From Atherix ibis (Eukaryota > Arthropoda > Insecta > Diptera > Athericidae): a DNA stretch of 64,000 nucleotides. Where the stretch lies: assembly GCA_958298945.1 (NCBI GenBank), contig OY282608.1:21367933-21431932 (forward strand), written 5' to 3'. The translations under genes were made by a program, and so were the position numbers. Below are positions 42,790 to 56,969 of this stretch, one piece after another; the first letter of the stretch is position 1; each line of letters starts with the position of its first letter. The notes below the pieces were generated by a model. The model did no database searches, was not told the DNA's origin, and saw only the letters and a program-made list of their open reading frames with translations.

Positions 42790-43803
42790 ACCAACAAGCC
42801 AACAAACCAACAAACCAAGAAACCAGCAAACCAAGTAACGAAAACGCCAACAAACTAACAAACCAACAAGCCAACAAACCAACAAGCCAACAAGCCAACA
42901 AACCAACAAACTAACAAAGCAACAAACCAACAAACCAACAAGCCAACAAACCAACCAACCAACAATCCATCAAGCCAACAAACCAACAAACCAACAAGCC
43001 AACAAACCAAGAAACCAACAAAACAACAAACCAACAAACCAAAAAACCAAAAAACTAACAAACCAACAAACCAACAAACCAACAAACCAACAAACCAACA
43101 AGCCAACAAACCAACAAAAACCAAAAAACCAACAAACCAACAAACCAACAAACCAACAAACCAAAAAACCAACAAACCAACAAGCCAACAAACCAACAAA
43201 CCAACAAACCAAGTAACGAAAAAGCCAACAAACTAACAAACCAACAAGCCAACAAACCAACAAGCCAACAAGCCAACAAACCAACAAACCAACAAAGCAA
43301 CAAACCAAGAAACCAACAAGCCAACACACCAACCAACCAACAAACCAACAAGCCAACAAACTAACAAACCAACAAGCCAACAAACTAACAAACCAACAAA
43401 ACAACAAACCAACAAACCAAAAAACCAAAAAACTAACAAACCAACAAACCAACAAACCAACAAACCAACAAACCAACAAGCCAACAAACCAACAAAAACC
43501 AAAAAACCAACAAACCAACAAACCAACAAACCAACAAACCAACAAACCAACAAACCAACAAGCCAACAAACCAACAAACCAACAAACCAAGTAACGAAAA
43601 AGCCAACAAACTAACAAACCAACAAGCCAACAAACCAACAAGCCAACAAGCCAACAAACCAACAAACCAACAAAGCAACAAACCAAGAAACCAACAAGCC
43701 AACACACCAACCAACCAACAAACCAACAAGCCAACAAACTAACAAACCAACAAGCCAACAAACTAACAAACCAACAAAGCAACAAACCAACAAACCAAAA
43801 AAC
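42790..43803 (+). repeat. 378-bp tandem repeat, three copies
   Basis: The marker CAAGTAACG occurs with GT at 42835, 43213 and 43591, exactly 378 bp apart. The CCAACAAAAACC slip starts at 43111 and 43489, also 378 bp apart. Copies 2 and 3 are almost identical until about 43795; copy 1 differs at many units. Because 378 is divisible by three, the minus-strand open frame repeats in register here and gives a 335-codon satellite frame, which is not a gene. A weaker relative of the marker occurs with GT at 44231. Confidence 0.87.
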
Positions 43804-45190
43804 AAACAAACCAACAAACCAACAAACCAACAAACCAACAAACCAACAAACCAACAAACCAACAAACCAACAAACCAACAAACCAACAAACCAACAAACC
43901 AACAAACCAACAAACCAACAAGCCAACAAGCCAACATGCCAACAAACCAGCAAACTAAGTAACCAACAAGCCAACAAACCAACAAATCAACAAACCAACA
44001 AGCCAACAAACCAACAAGCCAAGTAACCAACAAGCCAACAAACCAACAAACCAACAAGTCAACAAGTCAACAAACCAATAAACCAACAAGCCAACAAACC
44101 AACAAACCAACAAGGCAACAAACCAACAAACCAACAAACCAAAAAACCAACAAACCAACAAACCAACAAACCAACAAACCAACAAACCAACAAGCCAACA
44201 AACCAACAAACCAACAAACCAACAAACCAAGTAACGGAAAATCCAAAAAACTAACAAACCACCAAGCCAACAAACCAACAAGCCAACAAACCATCAAACC
44301 AACAAAGCAACAAACCAACAAACCAACAAGCCAACAAACCAATAAACCAACAAACCAACAAGCCAACAAACCAACCAACCAACAAACCAACAAACCAACA
44401 AAACAACAAACCAACAAACCAAAAAACTAACAAACCAACAAACCAACAAACCAACAAACCAACAAACCAACAAGCCAACAAACCAACAAACCAACAAACC
44501 AACAAACTAACAAACCAACAAACGAACTAACCAACAAACCAACAAGCCAACAAGCCAACAAACCAACAAACCAACAAACCAACAAACCAACAAACCAACA
44601 AACTAACAAACCAACAAGCCAACAAACCAACAAACCAACAAGCCAAAAAACCAACAAACCATCAAACCAACATGCCAACAAACCAACAAACTAAGAAACC
44701 AACAAGCCAACAAACCAACAAACCAACAAACCAACAAACCAAGTAACCAACAAACCAACAAACCATCAAACGAATAAAGCAACAAACCAACAAGCCAACA
44801 AGCTAACAAACCAGCAAACCAAGTAACCAAAAAGCCAACAAACTAACAAACCAACAAACCAACAAGCCAACAAACCAACAAACCAACAAACCAACAAGCC
44901 AACAAACCAACAAACACACAAACCAACAAACCAACAAGCCAACAAACCAACAAACCAACAAACCAAGTAACCAAAAAGCCAACAAACTAACAAACCAACA
45001 AGCCAACAAGCCAACAAACCAACAAACCAACAAACCAACAAACCAACAAGCCAAAAAGCCAACAAACCAACAAACCAACAAGCCAACAAGCCAAGAAACC
45101 AACAAACCAACAAGCCAACAAACCAACAAACCAACAAGCCAACAAACCAACAAACCAACAAACCAACAAACTAACAAAGCAACAAGCCAA
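43804..45190 (+). repeat. Transitional satellite block
   Basis: The first 110 bp is a near-pure run of AAACCAAC units (about 43812-43920), followed by CATGCC plus CTAAGTAACC, CAAGTAACGG near 44231, CAACCAACC near 44374 and a CCATCAAACGAATAAAGC word near 44764. No long copy of this block was recognised elsewhere in the window. Nothing other than satellite is present. Confidence 0.75.
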
Positions 45191-47316
45191 CAAACCAACA
45201 AACAACAAACCAACAACCCAACAAGCAAACAAACTAACAAACCAACAAACCAACAAGCCAACAAACCAACAAACCAACAAGCCAACAAACCAACAAGCCA
45301 ACAAACCAACAAACCAACAAGCGAACAAACCAACAAACCAACAAGCCAACAAACCAACAAACCAACAAACCAACAAACCAACAAACCAACAACCCAACAA
45401 GCCAACAAACCAACAAACCAACAAGCCAGCAAACCAACAAACCAACAAACCAACAAGCCAACAAACCAACAAGCCAACAAACCAACAAACCAACAAGCCA
45501 ACAAGCCAACAAACCAACAAACCAACAAGCCAACAAGCCAGCAAACCAACAAACCAACAAGCCAACAAACCAGCAAACAAATAAACTAACCAACAAACCA
45601 ACAAACCAACAAGCCAACAAGCCAACAAGCCAACAAGCCAACAAGCCAACAAACCAACAAGCCAACAAACCAACAAACCAACAAACAAATAAACCAACAA
45701 ACCAACAAACCAACAAACCAACAAACCAACAAACAAATAAAGCAACCAACCAACAAACCAACAAACCAACAAACCAACAAACCAACAAACCAATTTACCA
45801 ACAAAGCAACAAACCAACAAGCCAACAAACCAACAAAATAACAAACCAACAAACCAAGTAACCAAAAAGCCAACAATCCAACAAACCAACAAACCAACAA
45901 ACCAACAAGCCAACAAACCAATAAGCCAACAAACCAACAAACCAACAAGCCTACAAGCCAACAAACCAACAAACCAATAAACCAACAAGCCAACAAAGCA
46001 ACAAACCAACAAGCCAACAAGCCAACAAACCAACAAACCAACAAACCAACAAGCCAACAAGCCAACAAACGAACAAACCAACAAGCCAACAAACCGACAA
46101 ACCAACAAGCCAACAAGCCAACAAACCAACAAACCAAAAAGCCAACAAGCCAACAAACCAACAAACCAACAAGCCAACAAACCAACAAACAAATAAACCA
46201 ACATGCCAATAAACCAACAAACTAAGCAACCAACAAACCAACAAACCAACAAGCCAACAAACCAACAAACCAACAAACCAAGTAACCAACAAGCCAACAA
46301 ACCAACAAGCCAACAAACCAACAATCCAACAAGCCAACAAACCAACAAAGCAACAAACCAAAAAACCAAAAAACCAACAAACCAACAAACCATCAACGAA
46401 CAAAGCAACAAGCCAACAAGCCAACAAACCAACAAACCAACAAGCCAACAAACCAACAAACTAACAAGCCAACAAGCCAAAAAACCAACAAACCAACAAA
46501 CCAACAAGCCAACAAACCAACAAACCAACACGCCAACAAACCAGCAAGCCAACAAACCCACAAACCAACAAACCAAGTAACCAAAAAGCCAATAAACTAA
46601 CAAACCAACAAGCCAACAAACCAACAAACCAACAAGCCAACAAGCCAACAAACCAACAAACCAACAAACCAACAATCCAACAAACCAGCAAGCCAACAAA
46701 CTAAGTAACCAACAAGCCAACAAACCAACAAACCAATAAACCAACATGCCAACAAACCAACAAAATAAGTAACCAACAAGCCAACAAACCAACAAACCAA
46801 CAAGCCAACAAACCAACAAACCAACAAACTAACAAACCAACAAGCCAAAAAACCAACAAGCCAACAAACCAACAAACCAACAAGCCAACAAGCCAACAAA
46901 CCAACAAACCAACAAACCAACAAGCCAACAAACCAACAAGCCATCAAGCCAACAACCCAACAAACCAACAAACCAACAAACCAACAAGCCAACAAGCCAA
47001 CAAACCAACAAACCATTAAAGGAACAAACCAACAAACCAACAAGCCAACAAACCAACAAACCAACAAACCAAGTAACCAAAAAGCCAACAAACTAACAAA
47101 CCAACAAGCCAACAAGCCAACAAACCAACAAACCAACAAAGCAACAAGCCAACAAACCAACAAACCAACAAACCAACAAGCCAACAAGCCAACAAACCAA
47201 CAAACCAACAAGCCAACAAGCCAACAAACCAACAAGTCAACAAACCAACAAACCAACAAACCAAAAAACCAACAAACCAACAAGCCAACAAACCAACAAA
47301 CTAAGTAACCAACAAG
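45191..47316 (+). repeat. About 3-kb higher-order repeat, copy 1 (5' part)
   Basis: Markers are AACAACAAACCAACAACCC near 45202, AATAAACTAACC near 45587, CCAATTTACC (TTT at 45794), AAGCCTACAAGCC near 45950, CATGCCAATAAACC at 46202 and the 7-bp unit in CCATCAACGAAC near 46391. The TTT marker recurs at 48890 (offset 3,096 bp) and 55448 (offset 9,654 bp). The block ends at the double 7-bp slip AAGCCACAAACC near 47317, used here to delimit copies. Confidence 0.83.
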
Positions 47317-50300
47317 CCACAAACCAACAAACCAACAGCCAACAAACCAACAAAACAACAAACCAACAAACCAACAAGCCAACAAACCAACAAACCAACA
47401 AACCAACAAACCAACAAACCAACAAACCAACAAACCAACAAACCAACAAACCAACAAACCAACAAACCAACAAACCAACAAGCCAACAAACCAACAAACA
47501 AATAAACCAACAAACCAAAAAACCAACACACCAACAAACCAACAAACCAACAAACCAAAAAACCAACAAACCAACAAACCAACAAACCAACAAGCCAACA
47601 AACCAACAAACCAACAAACCAACAAACCAACAAACCAACAAACCAACAAACCAACAAACCAACAAACCAACAAACCAACAAGCCAACAAACCAACAAACA
47701 AATAAACCAACAAACCAAAAAACCAACACACCAACAAACCAACAAACCAACAAACCAACAAACCAACAAACCAACAAACCAACAAGCCAACAAACCAACA
47801 AACAAATAAACCAACAAACCAAAAAACCAACACACCAACAAACCAACAAACCAACAAACCAAAAAACCAACAAACCAACAAACCAACAAAGCAACAAGCC
47901 AACAAGCCAACAAACCAACAAACCAACAAGCCAACAAACCAACAAACCAACAAGCAAACAAGCCAACAAACCAACAAACCAACAAACCAACAAACCAAAT
48001 AACCAAAAAGCCAACAAGCTAACAAACCAACAAGCCAACAAGCCAACAAACCAACAAACCAACAAGGCAACAAGCCAACAAACCAACAAACCAACAAACC
48101 AACACACCAACAAACTAAGTAACCAACAAGCCAACAAACCAACAAACCAACAAGCCAACAAGCCAAAAAACCAACAAACCAACAAGCAAACAAACCAACA
48201 AACTAACAAGCCAACAAACCAACAAACCAACAAACCAAAAAACCAACAAACCAACAAACCAACAAACTAACAAAGCAACAAGCCAACAAACCAACAAACA
48301 ACAAACCAACAACCCAACAAGCAAACAAACTAACAAACCAACAAACCAACAAGCCAACAAACCAACAAACCAACAAGCCAACAAACCAACAAGCCAACAA
48401 ACCAACAAACCAACAAGCGAACAAACCAACAAACCAACAAGCCAACAAACCAACAAACCAACAAACCAACAAACCAACAAACCAACAACCCAACAAGCCA
48501 ACAAACCAACAAACCAACAAGCCAGCAAACCAACAAACCAACAAACCAACAAGCCAACAAACCAACAAGCCAACAAACCAACAAACCAACAAGCCAACAA
48601 GCCAACAAACCAACAAACCAACAAGCCAACAAGCCAGCAAACCAACAAACCAACAAGCCAACAAACCAGCAAACAAATAAACTTACCAACAAACCAACAA
48701 ACCAACAAGCCAACAAGCCAACAAGCCAACAAGCCAACAAGCCAACAAACCAACAAGCCAACAAACCAACAAACCAACAAACAAATAAACCAACAAACCA
48801 ACAAACCAACAAACCAACAAACCAACAAACCAACAAACAAATAAAGCAACCAACCAACAAACCAACAAACCAACAAACCAACAAACCAATTTACCAACAA
48901 AGCAACAAACCAACAAGCCAACAAACCAACAAACCAACAAACCAACAAACCAAGTAACCAAAAAGCCAACAATCCAACAAACCAACAAACCAACAAACCA
49001 ACAAGCCAACAAACCAATAAGCCAACAAACCAACAAACCAACAAGCCTACAAGCCAACAAACCAACAAACCAATAAACCAACAAGCCAACAAAGCAACAA
49101 ACCAACAAGCCAACAAGCCAACAAACCAACAAACCAACAAACCAACAAGCCAACAAGCCAACAAACGAACAAACCAACAAGCCAACAAACCGACAAACCA
49201 ACAAGCCAACAAGCCAACAAACCAAGAAACCAAAAAGCCAACAAGCCAACAAACCAACAAACCAACAAGCCAACAAACCAACAAACAAATAAACCAACAT
49301 GCCAATAAACCAACAAACTAAGCAACCAACAAACCAACAAACCAACAAGCCAACAAACCAACAAACCAACAAACCAAGTAACCAACAAGCCAACAAACCA
49401 ACAAGCCAACAAACCAACAATCCAACAAGCCAACAAACCAACAAAGCAACAAACCAAAAAACCAACAAACCAACAAACCATCAACGAACAAAGCAACAAG
49501 CCAACAAGCCAACAAACCAACAAACCAACAAGCCAACAAACCAACAAACTAACAAGCCAACAAGCCAACAAACCAACAAACCAACAAACCAACAAGCCAA
49601 CAAACCAACAAACCAACACGCCAACAAACCAGCAAGCCAACAAACCCACAAACCAACAAACCAAGTAACCAAAAAGCCAATAAACTAACAAACCAACAAG
49701 CCAACAAACCAACAAACCAACAAGCCAACAAGCCAACAAACCAACAAACCAACAAACCAACAATCCAACAAACCAGCAAGCCAACAAACTAAGTAACCAA
49801 CAAGCCAACAAACCAACAAACCAATAAACCAACATGCCAACAAACCAACAAAATAAGTAACCAACAAGCCAACAAACCAACAAACCAACAAGCCAACAAA
49901 CCAACAAACCAACAAACTAACAAACCAACAAGCCAAAAAACCAACAAGCCAACAAACCAACAAACCAACAAGCCAACAAGCCAACAAACCAACAAACCAA
50001 CAAACCAACAAGCCAACAAACCAACAAGCCATCAAGCCAACAACCCAACAAACCTACAAACCAACAAACCAACAAGCCAACAAGCCAACAAACCAACAAA
50101 CCATTAAAGGAACAAACCAACAAACCAACAAGCCAACAAACCAACAAACCAACAAACCAAGTAACCAAAAAGCCAACAAACTAACAAACCAACAAGCCAA
50201 CAAGCCAACAAACCAACAAACCAACAAAGCAACAAGCCAACAAACCAACAAACCAACAAACCAACAAGCCAACAAGCCAACAAACCAACAAACCAACAAG

Positions 50301-50402
50301 CCAACAAGCCAACAAACCAACAAGTCAACAAACCAAAAACCAACAAACCAAAAAACCAACAAACCAACAAGCCAACAAACCAACAAACTAAGTAACCAAC
50401 AA
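47317..50402 (+). repeat. About 3.1-kb higher-order repeat, copy 2
   Basis: This copy is bounded by the two-base slip AAGCCACAAACC at about 47317 and 50403. It includes a local expansion at 47480-47870 in which AACAAATAAACC plus CAACACACC words recur three times (AAATAAACC near 47500, 47700 and 47806). Downstream it repeats copy 1 at 3,096 bp, then at 3,088 bp after loss of one AAACCAAA unit near 49460. Confidence 0.82.
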
Positions 50403-53278
50403 GCCACAAACCAACAAACCAACAGCCAACAAACCAACAAAACAACAAACCAACAAACCAACAAGCCAACAAACCAACAAACCAACAAACCAACAAACCA
50501 ACAAACCAACAAACCAACAAACCAACAAACCAACAAACCAACAAACCAACAAACCAACAAACCAACAAGCCAACAAACCAACAAACAAATAAACCAACAA
50601 ACCAAAAAACCAACACACCAACAAACCAACAAACCAACAAACCAAAAAACCAACAAACCAACAAACCAACAAACCAACAAGCCAACAAACTAACAAACAA
50701 ACAAACCAAGTAACCAAAAAGCCAACAAACTAACAAACCAACAAGCCAACAAGCCAACAAACCAACAAGCCAACAAACCAACAAACCAACAAAGCAACAA
50801 GCCAACAAGCCAACAAACCAACAAACCAACAAGCCAACAAACCAACAAACCAACAAGCCAACAAGCCAACAAACCAACAAACCAACAAACCAACAAACCA
50901 AATAACCAAAAAGCCAACAAGCTAACAAACCAACAAGCCAACAAGCCAACAAACCAACAAACCAACAAACCAACAAGGCAACAAGCCAACAAACCAACAA
51001 ACCAACAAACCAACACACCAACAAACTAAGTAACCAACAAGCCAACAAACCAACAAACCAACAAGCCAACAAGCCAAAAAACCAACAAACCAACAAGCAA
51101 ACAAACCAACAAACTAACAAGCCAACAAACCAACAAACCAACAAACCAAAAAACCAACAAACCAACAAACCAACAAACCAACAAACCAACAAACCAACAA
51201 GCCAACAAACCAACAAACCAACAAACCAACAAACCAAGTAACCAAAAAGCCAACAAACTAACAAACCAATAAGCCAACAAGCCAACAATCCAACAAGCCA
51301 ACAAACCAACAAACCAACAAAGCAACAAGCCAACAAGCCAACAAACCAACAAAGCAACAAGCCAACAAACCAACTAACCAACAAGCCAACAAGCCAACAC
51401 CAACAACCCAACAAACCAAGTAACCAAAAAGTTAACAAACTAACAAACCAACAAGCCAACAAGCCAACAAACCAACAAACCAACAAACCAACAAGCCAAC
51501 ATACCAACAAACAAACAAACCAACAAACCAACAAACCAACAAACCAACAACCCAAAAAACCAACAAACCAACAAGCCAACAAGCCAACAAACCAACAAAC
51601 TAACAAACCAACAAACGAACTAACCAACAAACCAACAAGCCAACAAGCCAACAAACCAACAAACCAACAAACCAACAAACCAACAAACTAAGTAACCAAC
51701 AAGCCAACAAACCAACAAACCAACAAGCCAACAAGCCAACAAACCAACAAACCAACAAACCAACAAACTAACAAACCAACAAACCAAAAAACCAAAAAAC
51801 CAACAAACCAACAAACCAACAAACCAACAAACCAACAAACCAACAAACCAACAAGCCAACAAACCAACAAACCAACAAACCAACAAGCCAACAAACCAAC
51901 AAGCCAACAAACCCAGTAACCAAAAAGCCAACAAACTAACAAACCAACAAGCCAACGAGCCAACAAACCAATAAACCAACAAAGCAACAAGCCAACAAGC
52001 CAACAAACCAACAAACCAACAAGCCAACAAACCAACAAACCAACAAGCCAACAAACCAACAAACCAAAAAACTAACAAGCCAACAAACCAACAAACCAAC
52101 AATCCAACAAACAACCAAACCAACAAACCAACAAGCCAACAAACCAACAAACCAACAAACCAAAAAACCAACAAACCAACAAACCAACAAACCAACAAAC
52201 TAACAAGGCAACAAGCCAACAAACCAACAAACCAACAAACAAACAAGCCAACAAACCAACAAGCCAACAAACCAACAAACCAACAAACCAAGTAACCAAA
52301 AAGCCACCAAACTAACAAACCAACAAGCCAACAAACCAACAAGCCAACAAGCCAACAAACCAACAAAGCAACAAACCAAAAAACCAACAAACCAAAAAAC
52401 CACCAAACCAACAAACCATCAAACGAACAAAGCAACAAGCCAACGAGGCAACAAACCATCAAACCAACAAGCCAACAAACCAACAAACCAACAAGCCAAC
52501 AAGCCAACAAGCCAACAAGCCAACAAACCAACAAACCAACAAACCAACAAGCCAACAAACTAACAAACCAACAAGCCAACAAACCAACAAACCAACAAGC
52601 CAACAAGCCAACAAACCAACAAACCAACAATCCAACAAACCAGCAAGCCAACAAACTAAGTAACCAACAAGCCAACAAACCAACAAACCAATGAACCAAC
52701 ATGCCAACAAACCAACAAAATAGGTAACCAACAAGCCAACAAACCAACAAACCAACAAGCCAACAAACCAACAAACCAACAAACTAACAAACCAACAAGC
52801 CAAAAAACCAACAAGCCAACAAACCAACAAACCAACAAGCCAACGAGCCAACAAACCAACAAACCAACAAACCAACAAGCCAACAAACCAACAAGCCATC
52901 AAGCCAACAAACCAACAAACCAACAAACCAACAAACCAACAAGCCAACAAGCCAACAAACCAACAAACCATTAAAGGAACAAACCAACAAACCAACAAGC
53001 CAACATACCAACAAACCAACAAACCAAGTAACCAAAAAGCCAACAAACTAACAAACCAACAAGCCAACAAGGCAACAAACCAACAAACCAACAAAGCAAC
53101 AAAGCAACAAGCCAACAAACCAACAAACCAACAAACCAACAAGCCAACAAGCCAACAAACCAACAAACCAACAAGCCAACAAGCCAACAAACCAACAAGT
53201 CAACAAACCAACAAACCAACAAACCAAAAAACCAACAAACCAACAAGCCAACAAACCAACAAACTAAGTAACCAACAA
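50403..53278 (+). repeat. About 2.9-kb higher-order repeat, copy 3
   Basis: The copy runs between slip markers at 50403 and 53279. It carries AAGCC followed by AACACCAACAACCC, a two-base loss, near 51397, AAAAAGTTAAC near 51428, AAACCCAGTAACC near 51913 and AACAACCAAACC near 52110. It matches 56970-59855 at offsets of 6,566-6,576 bp, so copies 3 and 5 are closer to each other than to copies 2 and 4. Confidence 0.84.
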
Positions 53279-56200
53279 GCCACAAACCAACAAACCAACA
53301 GCCAACAAACCAACAAAACAACAAACCAACAAACCAACAAGCCAACAAACCAACAAACCAACAAACCAACAAACCAACAAACCAACAAACCAACAAACCA
53401 ACAAACCAACAAACCAACAAACCAACAAACCAATAAACCAACAAACCAACAAGCCAACAAACCAACAAACAAATAAACCTACAAACCAAAAAACCAACAC
53501 ACCAACAAACCAACAAACCAACAAACCAAAAAACCAACAAACCAACAAACCAACAAACCAACAAGCCAACAAACTAACAAACAAACAAACCAAGTAACCA
53601 AAAAGCCAACAAACTAACAAACCAACAAGCCAACAAGCCAACAAACCAACAAGCCAACAAACCAACAAACCAACAAAGCAACAAGCCAACAAGCCAACAA
53701 ACCAACAAGCCAACAAACCAACAAACCAACAAGCCAACAAGCCAACAAACCAACAAACCAACAAACCAACAAACCAAATAACCAAAAAGCCAACAAGCTA
53801 ACAAACCAACAAGCCAACAAGCCAACAAACCAACAAACCAACAAACCAACAAGCCAACAAACCAACAAACCAACAAACCAACAAACCAACACACCAACAA
53901 ACTAAGTAACCAACAAGCCAACAAACCAACAAACCAACAAGCCAACAAGCCAAAAAACCAACAAACCAACAAGCAAACAAACCAACAAACCAACAAGCCA
54001 ACAAACCAACAAACCAACAAACCAAAAAACCAACAAACCAACAAACCAACAAACCAACAAGCCAACAAACCAACAAGCCAACAAACCAACAAACCAACAA
54101 ACCAAAAAACCAAGTAACCAAAAAGCCAACAAACTAACAAACCAATAAGCCAACAAACCAACAAACCAACAAAGCAACAAGCCAACAAGCCAACAAACCA
54201 ACAAAGCAACAAGCCAACAAACCAACTAACCAACAAGCCAACAAGCCAACACCAACAACCCAACAAACCAAGTAACCAAAAAGTTAACAAACTAACAAAC
54301 CAACAAGCCAACAAGCCAACAAACCAACAAACCAACAAACCAACAAGCCAACATACCAACAAACAAACAAACCAACAAACCAACAAACCAACAAACCAAC
54401 AACCCAAAAAACCAACAAACCAACAAGCCAACAAGCCAACAAACCAACAAACTAACAAACCAACAAACGAACTAACCAACAAACCAACAAGCCAACAAGC
54501 CAACAAACTAACAAACCTACAAACCAACAAACCAACAAACTAAGTAACCAACAAGCCAACAAACCAACAAACCAACAAGCCAACAAGCCAACAAACCAAC
54601 AAACCAACAAACTAACAAACCAACAAACCAAAAAACCAAAAAACCAACAAACCAACAAACCAACAAACCAACAAACCAACAAACCAACAAGCCAACAAAC
54701 CAACAAACCAACAAACCAACAAGCCAACAAACCAACAAGCCAACAAACCAAGTAACCAAAAAGCCAACAAACTAACAAACCAACAAGCCAACGAGCAAAC
54801 AAACCAATAAACCAACAAAGCAACAAGCCAACAAGCCAACAAACCAACAAACCAACAAGCCAACAAACCAACAAACCAACAAGCCAACAAGCCAACAAAC
54901 CAACAAACCAAAAAACTAACAAGCCAACAAACCAACAAACCAACAATCCAACAAACAACCAAACCAACAAACCAACAAGCCAACAAACCCACAAACCAAC
55001 AAACCAAAAAACCAACAAACCAACAAACCAACAAACCAACAAACTAACAAGCCAACAAGCCAACAAACCAACAAACAAACAAGCCAACAAACCAACAAGC
55101 CAACAAACCAACAAACCAACAAACCAAGTAACCAAAAAGCCACCAAACTAACAAACCAACAAGCCAACAAACCAACAAGCCAACAAGCCAACAAACCAAC
55201 AAAGCAACAAACCAAAAAACCAACAAACCAAAAAACCAACAAACCAACAAACCATCAAACGAACAAAGCAACAAGCCAACGAGCCAACAAACCAACAAAC
55301 CAACAAGCCAACAAACCAACAAACCAACAAGCCAACAAGCCAACAAGCCAACAAGCCAAGAAACCAACAAACCAACAAACCAACAAACAAATAAAGCAAC
55401 CAACCAACAAACCAACAAACCAACAAACCAACAAACCAACAAACCAATTTACCAACAAAGCAACAAACCAACAAGCCAACAAACCAACAAACCAACAAAC
55501 CAACAAACCAAGTAACCAAAAAGCCAACAATCCAACAAACCAACAAACCAACAAACCAACAAGCCAACAAACCAATAAGCCAACAAACCAACAAACCAAC
55601 AAGCCTACAAGCCAACAAACCAACAAACCAATAAACCAACAAGCCAACAAAGCAACAAACCAACAAGCCAACAAGCCAACAAACCAACAAACCAACAAAC
55701 CAACAAGCCAACAAGCCAACAAACGAACAAACCAACAAGCCAACAAACCGACAAACCAACAAGCCAACAAGCCAACAAACCAACAAACCAAAAAGCCAAC
55801 AAGCCAACAAACCAACAAACCAACAAGCCAACAAACCAACAAACAAATAAACCAACATGCCAACAAACCAACAAACTAAGCAACCAACAAACCAACAAAC
55901 CAACAAGCCAACAAACCAACAAACCAACAAACCAAGTAACCAACAAGCCAACAAACCAACAAGCCAACAAACCAACAATCCAACAAGCCAACAAACCAAC
56001 AAAGCAACAAACCAAAAAACCAAAAAACCAACAAACCAACAAACCATCAACGAACAAAGCAACAAGCCAACAAGCCAACAAACCAACAAACCAACAAGCC
56101 AACAAACCAACAAACTAACAAGCCAACAAGCCAACAAACCAACAAACCAACAAACCAACAAGCCAACAAACCAACAAACCAACACGCCAACAAACCAGCA

Positions 56201-56969
56201 AGCCAACAAACCCACAAACCAACAAACCAAGTAACCAAAAAGCCAATAAACTAACAAACCAACAAGCCAACAAACCAACAAACCAACAAGCCAACAAGCC
56301 AACAAACCAACAAACCAACAAACCAACAATCCAACAAACCAGCAAGCCAACAAACTAAGTAACCAACAAGCCAACAAACCAACAAACCAATTAACCAACA
56401 TGCCAACAAACCAACAAAATAAGTAACCAACAAGCCAACAAACCAACAAACCAACAAGCCAACAAACCAACAAACCAACAAACTAACAAACCAACAAGCC
56501 AAAAAACCAACAAGCCAACAAACCAACAAACCAACAAGCCAACAAGCCAACAAACCAACAAACCAACAAACCAACAAGCCAACAAACCAACAAGCCATCA
56601 AGCCAACAACCCAACAAACCAACAAACCAACAAACCACCAAGCCAACAAGCCAACAAACCAACAAACCATTAAAGGAACAAACCAACAAACCAACAAGCC
56701 AACAAACCAACAAACCAACAAACCAAGTAACCAAAAAGCCAACAAACTAACAAACCAAGAAGCCAACAAGCCAACAAACCAACAAACCAACAAAGCAACA
56801 AGCCAACAAACCAACAAACCAACAAACCAACAAGCCAACAAGCCAACAAACCAACAAACCAACAAGCCAACAAGCCAACAAACCAACAAGTCAACAAACC
56901 AACAAACCAACAAACCAAAAAACCAACAAACCAACAAGCCAACAAACCAACAAACTAAGTAACCAACAA
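53279..56969 (+). repeat. About 3.7-kb higher-order repeat, copy 4
   Basis: The first part, to about 55.2 kb, matches 59855-61800 at an offset near 6,534 bp. The second part contains the CCAATTTACC (TTT at 55448), AAGCCTACAAGCC and CCATCAACGAAC (near 56045) segment, which matches copy 1 at exactly 9,654 bp and retains the AAACCAAA unit lost from copy 2. Copy 4 is longer than its neighbours because it includes this segment. Confidence 0.82.
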
